A stretch of DNA of 64,000 bases from Pseudonocardia alaniniphila. GTDB lineage: Bacteria; Actinomycetota; Actinomycetes; Mycobacteriales; Pseudonocardiaceae. Shown here in pieces: positions 61,711-64,000 of the stretch. The notes beneath the pieces are model-generated. The model did not search any database, was not told the origin of the DNA, and saw only the letters and a list, made by a program, of their open reading frames with translations. The stretch's first letter is position 1, and every line of letters starts with the position of its first letter. A program made the translations under genes and the position numbers. The DNA lies in assembly GCF_022524485.1 (NCBI RefSeq), contig NZ_JAKXMK010000006.1, positions 1 through 64,000 of the forward strand, in the 5' to 3' direction.

Positions 61711-62961
61711 TCACGTGCGGGCGGGAGGCGGGCCGATCTCCAAGGGGCGCGCGTAGGCCTCGTGCAACACGATCGATCCCGCCGCCACGCCGAGCGTTCG
61801 CGTTCCGAACGAACTCGCCACCACGGTGCGCCGCGGATCGGCGGCCACGTGCGCGCGCTCCGCCACCTCGGTGTGCAGATCGTCGAGCAGTTCGGGCCTG
61901 CGCGTGATCCCGGCCTCGGCCACCACCAGGATCTCCGGGTTGATCACGTCGAGGAGCAGGGCCACCGCGCGGCCGACGAGCCGGGCGCGTTCGCGGAACA
62001 GCGCGACAGCCCACGGCTCGTCCGCCTCCAGCGCGGCGAGCACGTCGGGGAAGCGGGCCTCGCGCAGCAGGCCGGTGCCGGCGGCGTGTTCGGCGAGCGC
62101 CTGTTCGGCCACCGTGGCCTGGAAGCAGCCGGTGCGTCCGCAGGGGCAACGCCCACCCGCGAGCGTCGGCCCCGACCCGACCGGGAGGTGGCTGACGTCG
62201 CCCGCCGCAGACCGGGGACCGTGGTGCACGATCCCGCCCGTCACGATCGCCGCGTCGACCACGTTGCCCACGAACAGGTGCACCAGGCTCATCCGTGCGC
62301 GGGTGCGGTGGGAGCCCATCAACTGCTCGGCGCGGGCGAGGGCGCGGGAGTGGCTCTCGACGCGCACCGGGAGGCCGAGCCTCCCCTCCAGCACCGCCTG
62401 CGCCGGCACGTCGCGCCAGCCCAGCTGCGTGTGCCGCACGACGACCCCGCGCGCGGGGTCGATCCACCCGCCGCTGGCCAGTCCGACCCCGAGTGGCCTG
62501 CGCCCGCAGGTGTGCTCGTCGAGGAACGCGGCCATCCGGTCCCCGGCGTCGGCGAGCACGGCCTGCGCTGCGCGGTCCCGGTGCGGGATCCGCTGCTCGG
62601 CGAGCACCCGTCCGCGCAGGTCCATCAGCACGAGCGTCGTGTGGCGCAGCGCGATGTGGATCCCGCCGACCAGGTGGGACCGCGTGTCGATGTCCACGGG
62701 GACGTGCGGGCGCCCGATCGCGGGGCGCGGCCTGCGCACCGGCCGCTCGCGGATCAGGCCGAGGTCGGCGAGCTCGGTCGACTGGCGGCTCACCGCCGCC
62801 GCGGAGAGCCCGGTGAGCCGGGCGACCGTGCTGCGGGCCACCGGCCCGTGGTCGAGGATCGTGCGCAGCACGACTGCTGCGGTCGCGGTGCGACGGCCGT
62901 CGCCGGCGAGCTGGTCACCGCCGTCGGGCTGCGGGGCGGGGGCGCGGAGGAGAGCGTGCAT
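61711..62961 (-). CDS. ROK-family transcriptional regulator
   Basis: A 416-residue regulator. Residues ~20-80 form a winged helix-turn-helix (ILDHGPVARSTVARLTGLSA, then AVSRQSTELADLGLI); the rest is a sugar-kinase-like ROK domain with GVGLASGGWID and the zinc motif CPCGRTGCFQA. The ATP-binding consensus typical of ROK kinases is not clear, as expected for repressors. It stands between the organosulfur operon and divergent ssuD, so it probably controls one or both. ROK proteins usually bind sugars, so its effector here is uncertain. ATG 62961 chosen; a leader ORF lies upstream. Confidence 0.87.
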   Translation of the reverse strand: MHALLRAPAPQPDGGDQLAGDGRRTATAAVVLRTILDHGPVARSTVARLTGLSAAAVSRQSTELADLGLIRERPVRRPRPAIGRPHVPVDIDTRSHLVGGIHIALRHTTLVLMDLRGRVLAEQRIPHRDRAAQAVLADAGDRMAAFLDEHTCGRRPLGVGLASGGWIDPARGVVVRHTQLGWRDVPAQAVLEGRLGLPVRVESHSRALARAEQLMGSHRTRARMSLVHLFVGNVVDAAIVTGGIVHHGPRSAAGDVSHLPVGSGPTLAGGRCPCGRTGCFQATVAEQALAEHAAGTGLLREARFPDVLAALEADEPWAVALFRERARLVGRAVALLLDVINPEILVVAEAGITRRPELLDDLHTEVAERAHVAADPRRTVVASSFGTRTLGVAAGSIVLHEAYARPLEIGPPPART

Positions 62962-62979
62962 CGATGTCCCTGCCTGGGT

Positions 62980-62998
62980 GGGCCCTTCGTGCGGGCCC
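62980..62998 (-). promoter_or_regulatory. Hairpin between leader ORF and ROK gene
   Basis: GGGCCC at 62980-62985 and GGGCCC at 62993-62998 can pair as a 6-bp all-GC stem with a 7-nt loop. It lies 38 nt after the leader stop and just upstream of the ROK start codon, so it could be an attenuator or occlude ribosome entry. The stem is short. Confidence 0.4.
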
Positions 62999-63035
62999 GT
63001 GACGGGTGCTGCGGCCTGTTGCGCGCGGGGGTGGA

Positions 63036-63128
63036 TCAGCCGCGCGCCACGGGCGCCGCACAGAGCGCGCTCGCCTGCCGACGGAGGTCGACGTGGCGGC
63101 GCGCCTTCAGCGTGGCGGCCTGGGACAT
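63036..63128 (-). CDS. HVDL-type leader peptide before the ROK gene
   Basis: A 30-codon ORF containing ARRHVDLRRQASALC, ending 74 nt before the ROK start. Short actinobacterial leader peptides with an R-R-H-V-D-L-x-R motif and nearby Cys are annotated before sulfur-metabolism genes. Only one cysteine codon is present here. ATG 63128 is used; ATG 63137 is also in frame. Its divergent partner at 63356-63430 carries the same motif. Confidence 0.65.
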   Translation of the reverse strand: MSQAATLKARRHVDLRRQASALCAAPVARG

Positions 63129-63259
63129 CCCGGACATCGTCGCAGAGCGGCACCGGCCGGAGGCAGTGGCCGCCGTCACAGTTTCTGATGAATTCCTCCG
63201 GGCCCGACATTTCGACGGACATTTCCCGTCGGCTACTGAATGATGAGAATATGTCGCTG

Positions 63260-63278
63260 CAAATGTTCGAACCGATGG
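63260..63278. promoter_or_regulatory. Candidate shared operator upstream of ssuD leader
   Basis: CAAATGTTCGAACCGATGG, including the palindrome GTTCGAAC, matches the site at 61348-61366 in 16 of 19 positions. Both lie in control regions of organosulfur genes on either side of the ROK gene, so a common regulator, possibly the ROK protein, is plausible. Confidence 0.5.
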
Positions 63279-63355
63279 ATCGACATGAGCGCAGGTCCGA
63301 ACTCCCACATCACATTTGGTTGCGCGAACTCCGCGCGTCTGCTCGGCTTGCAACT

Positions 63356-63430
63356 GTGAACGGGGTTCTGCTCACGCAACGTCGGCATGTCGACCTCTGC
63401 CGACTCGCGTCCTGCGTGTGTCCTGGCTGA
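63356..63430 (+). CDS. HVDL-type cysteine leader peptide before ssuD
   Basis: A 24-codon ORF whose C-terminal part is RRHVDLCRLASCVCPG, with three Cys codons (63398, 63413, 63419), ending 77 nt before ssuD. The motif matches actinobacterial leader peptides of sulfur genes. The GTG start at 63356 lacks a ribosome site; upstream in-frame ATGs at 63251, 63263 and 63275 would give a longer peptide. The coding DNA itself forms a hairpin, and a second possible stem plus a T-run follows. Confidence 0.68.
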   Translation: MNGVLLTQRRHVDLCRLASCVCPG

Positions 63431-63450
63431 CGCGCCGCCCCGCCGTTTTT
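63381..63450 (+). promoter_or_regulatory. Attenuator-like hairpins over the ssuD leader ORF
   Basis: GTCGGCA (63381-63387) pairs with TGCCGAC (63398-63404), the right arm starting at the first Cys codon. CGCGTC (63406-63411) pairs with GACGCG (63429-63434) around the other two Cys codons and the stop, followed by a GC stretch and TTTTT at 63446-63450. A ribosome paused at Cys codons would open these stems. Confidence 0.45.
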
Positions 63451-63507
63451 CTTGCCCGTGCCCGTCGGCCGGGCGCTTCCCCGCAAAATCGTTGAAGAAG
63501 GTTCGCC

Positions 63508-64000
63508 GTGTCTCCTGGTCCTCTGACCGCGCACTGGTTCCTGCCCACCTACGGCGACGGCCGCCAGCTCGTCGGGGGCGGCCACGGCGTCGGCGTCGGT
63601 TCTGCCGGTGGCGTCCGGCCGGCCTCGATCGGTTACCTGACGCAGGTGGCACGGGCCGCCGAGCAGGTCGGCTTCGTCGGTGCCCTCACACCGACAGGGG
63701 CGTGGTGCGAGGACGCCTGGCTCACCACGGCGATGCTGGTGGCCGAGACCGAGCGGCTGAAGTTCCTCGTGGCGTTCCGGCCCGGATCGGTCTCGGCGAC
63801 GCTCGCCGCGCAGATGGCCGCCACCTACCAGCGGCACTCGGCCGGCCGGCTGCTCCTCAACGTCGTCACCGGCGGCGAGCCCGCCGAACAGCGGGCCTAC
63901 GGCGACTTCCTGGACAAGGACGCCCGCTACCGCCGCACCGGCGAGTTCCTGCAGGTGGTGCGGGCGTTGTGGCGGGGGGAGAAGGTCGATCTCGACGGCG
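63508..64000 (+). CDS. ssuD: Alkanesulfonate monooxygenase, N-terminal part (3' truncated by window)
   Basis: The first 164 codons of an LLM-class FMNH2-dependent monooxygenase that cleaves alkanesulfonates to aldehyde and sulfite. HWFLPTYGDGR, LTPTGAWCEDAWL, LKFLVAFRPGSVS, LLNVVTGGEP and DKDARYRRTGEFLQ follow the order of E. coli SsuD closely. GTG 63508 has gaagaagg 6 nt upstream. It is divergent from the ROK gene and is preceded by a cysteine-containing leader ORF. The frame is open at the window end; about 200 residues should follow. Confidence 0.92.
   Translation, partial: MSPGPLTAHWFLPTYGDGRQLVGGGHGVGVGSAGGVRPASIGYLTQVARAAEQVGFVGALTPTGAWCEDAWLTTAMLVAETERLKFLVAFRPGSVSATLAAQMAATYQRHSAGRLLLNVVTGGEPAEQRAYGDFLDKDARYRRTGEFLQVVRALWRGEKVDLDG

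Noticed and set aside
1..64000. Mobile elements, integrases, attachment sites, tRNA or rRNA genes
   Set aside because: No transposase, integrase, tRNA-like cloverleaf or rRNA segment was recognised; the regions look like ordinary chromosome.

Overview
The window is very GC-rich and its protein families are typically actinobacterial: a DUF3099 protein, a DUF1707 protein, WS/DGAT acyltransferases, an NDMA-type alcohol dehydrogenase, a Pls-like synthetase and HVDL-type leader peptides. A Pseudonocardia-like member of the Pseudonocardiales is my best guess; this rests on gene content, not on a database search. No tRNA, rRNA, insertion sequence, prophage or CRISPR array was found.

Layout. 1-7878: a histidine-utilisation operon, hutH (5' end cut off)-hutU-NCS1 permease-M20 amidohydrolase-hutF-hutI, mostly joined by 4-nt overlaps. 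An M20 enzyme sits where an N-formylglutamate hydrolase would be expected. 8003-9202: two tandemly duplicated four-cysteine lipoproteins. 9205-15356: a lipid/envelope cluster with an SDR, a DMT-type membrane protein, a glycosyltransferase fused to a WS/DGAT acyltransferase, a second related glycosyltransferase and a VC0807-like membrane protein. 15490-24171: a seven-gene hopanoid operon on the minus strand (hpnC, hpnD, hpnE, prenyl diphosphate synthase, squalene-hopene cyclase, an HpnG-IspH fusion, hpnH). It makes squalene, cyclises it to hopene and begins side-chain extension; a PucR-type regulator is divergent. 25948-30975: a STAS protein and a 1,378-residue Pls/PosA-type homo-poly(amino acid) synthetase.

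31420-36123: an amide-use set (FmdB-like, AmiS/UreI channel, formamidase/acetamidase), an SLC13/ArsB-like permease and an HdeD-like protein. A strange C-tract/G-tract hairpin follows. 36240-39519: a sugar-type ABC importer without an ATPase. 39862-48521: a flippase, GMC oxidoreductase, SDR, DUF1707 protein, NTF2-like protein, LysR regulator with an NMT1-like protein, and a rubrerythrin-VIT1 protein. 49121-53776: a lipase-like hydrolase, oligopeptide-binding lipoprotein, P1-family peptidase, dienelactone hydrolase and DUF6295 protein. 53846-54967: an NDMA-dependent alcohol dehydrogenase.

55044-64000: an organosulfur (sulfonate) regulon. A six-gene minus-strand operon encodes a TauD-like dioxygenase, an Ssu-type ABC importer (binding protein, permease, ATPase), a DszA/NtaA-type flavin monooxygenase and an MFS transporter. 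A ROK repressor gene and a divergent ssuD, cut by the window end, follow. The most interesting signal is here: each of the three transcription units is preceded by a tiny cysteine-containing leader ORF (61429-61485, 63036-63128, 63356-63430). One is a predicted leaderless polycysteine ORF. This suggests that cysteine-responsive attenuation controls the whole regulon.
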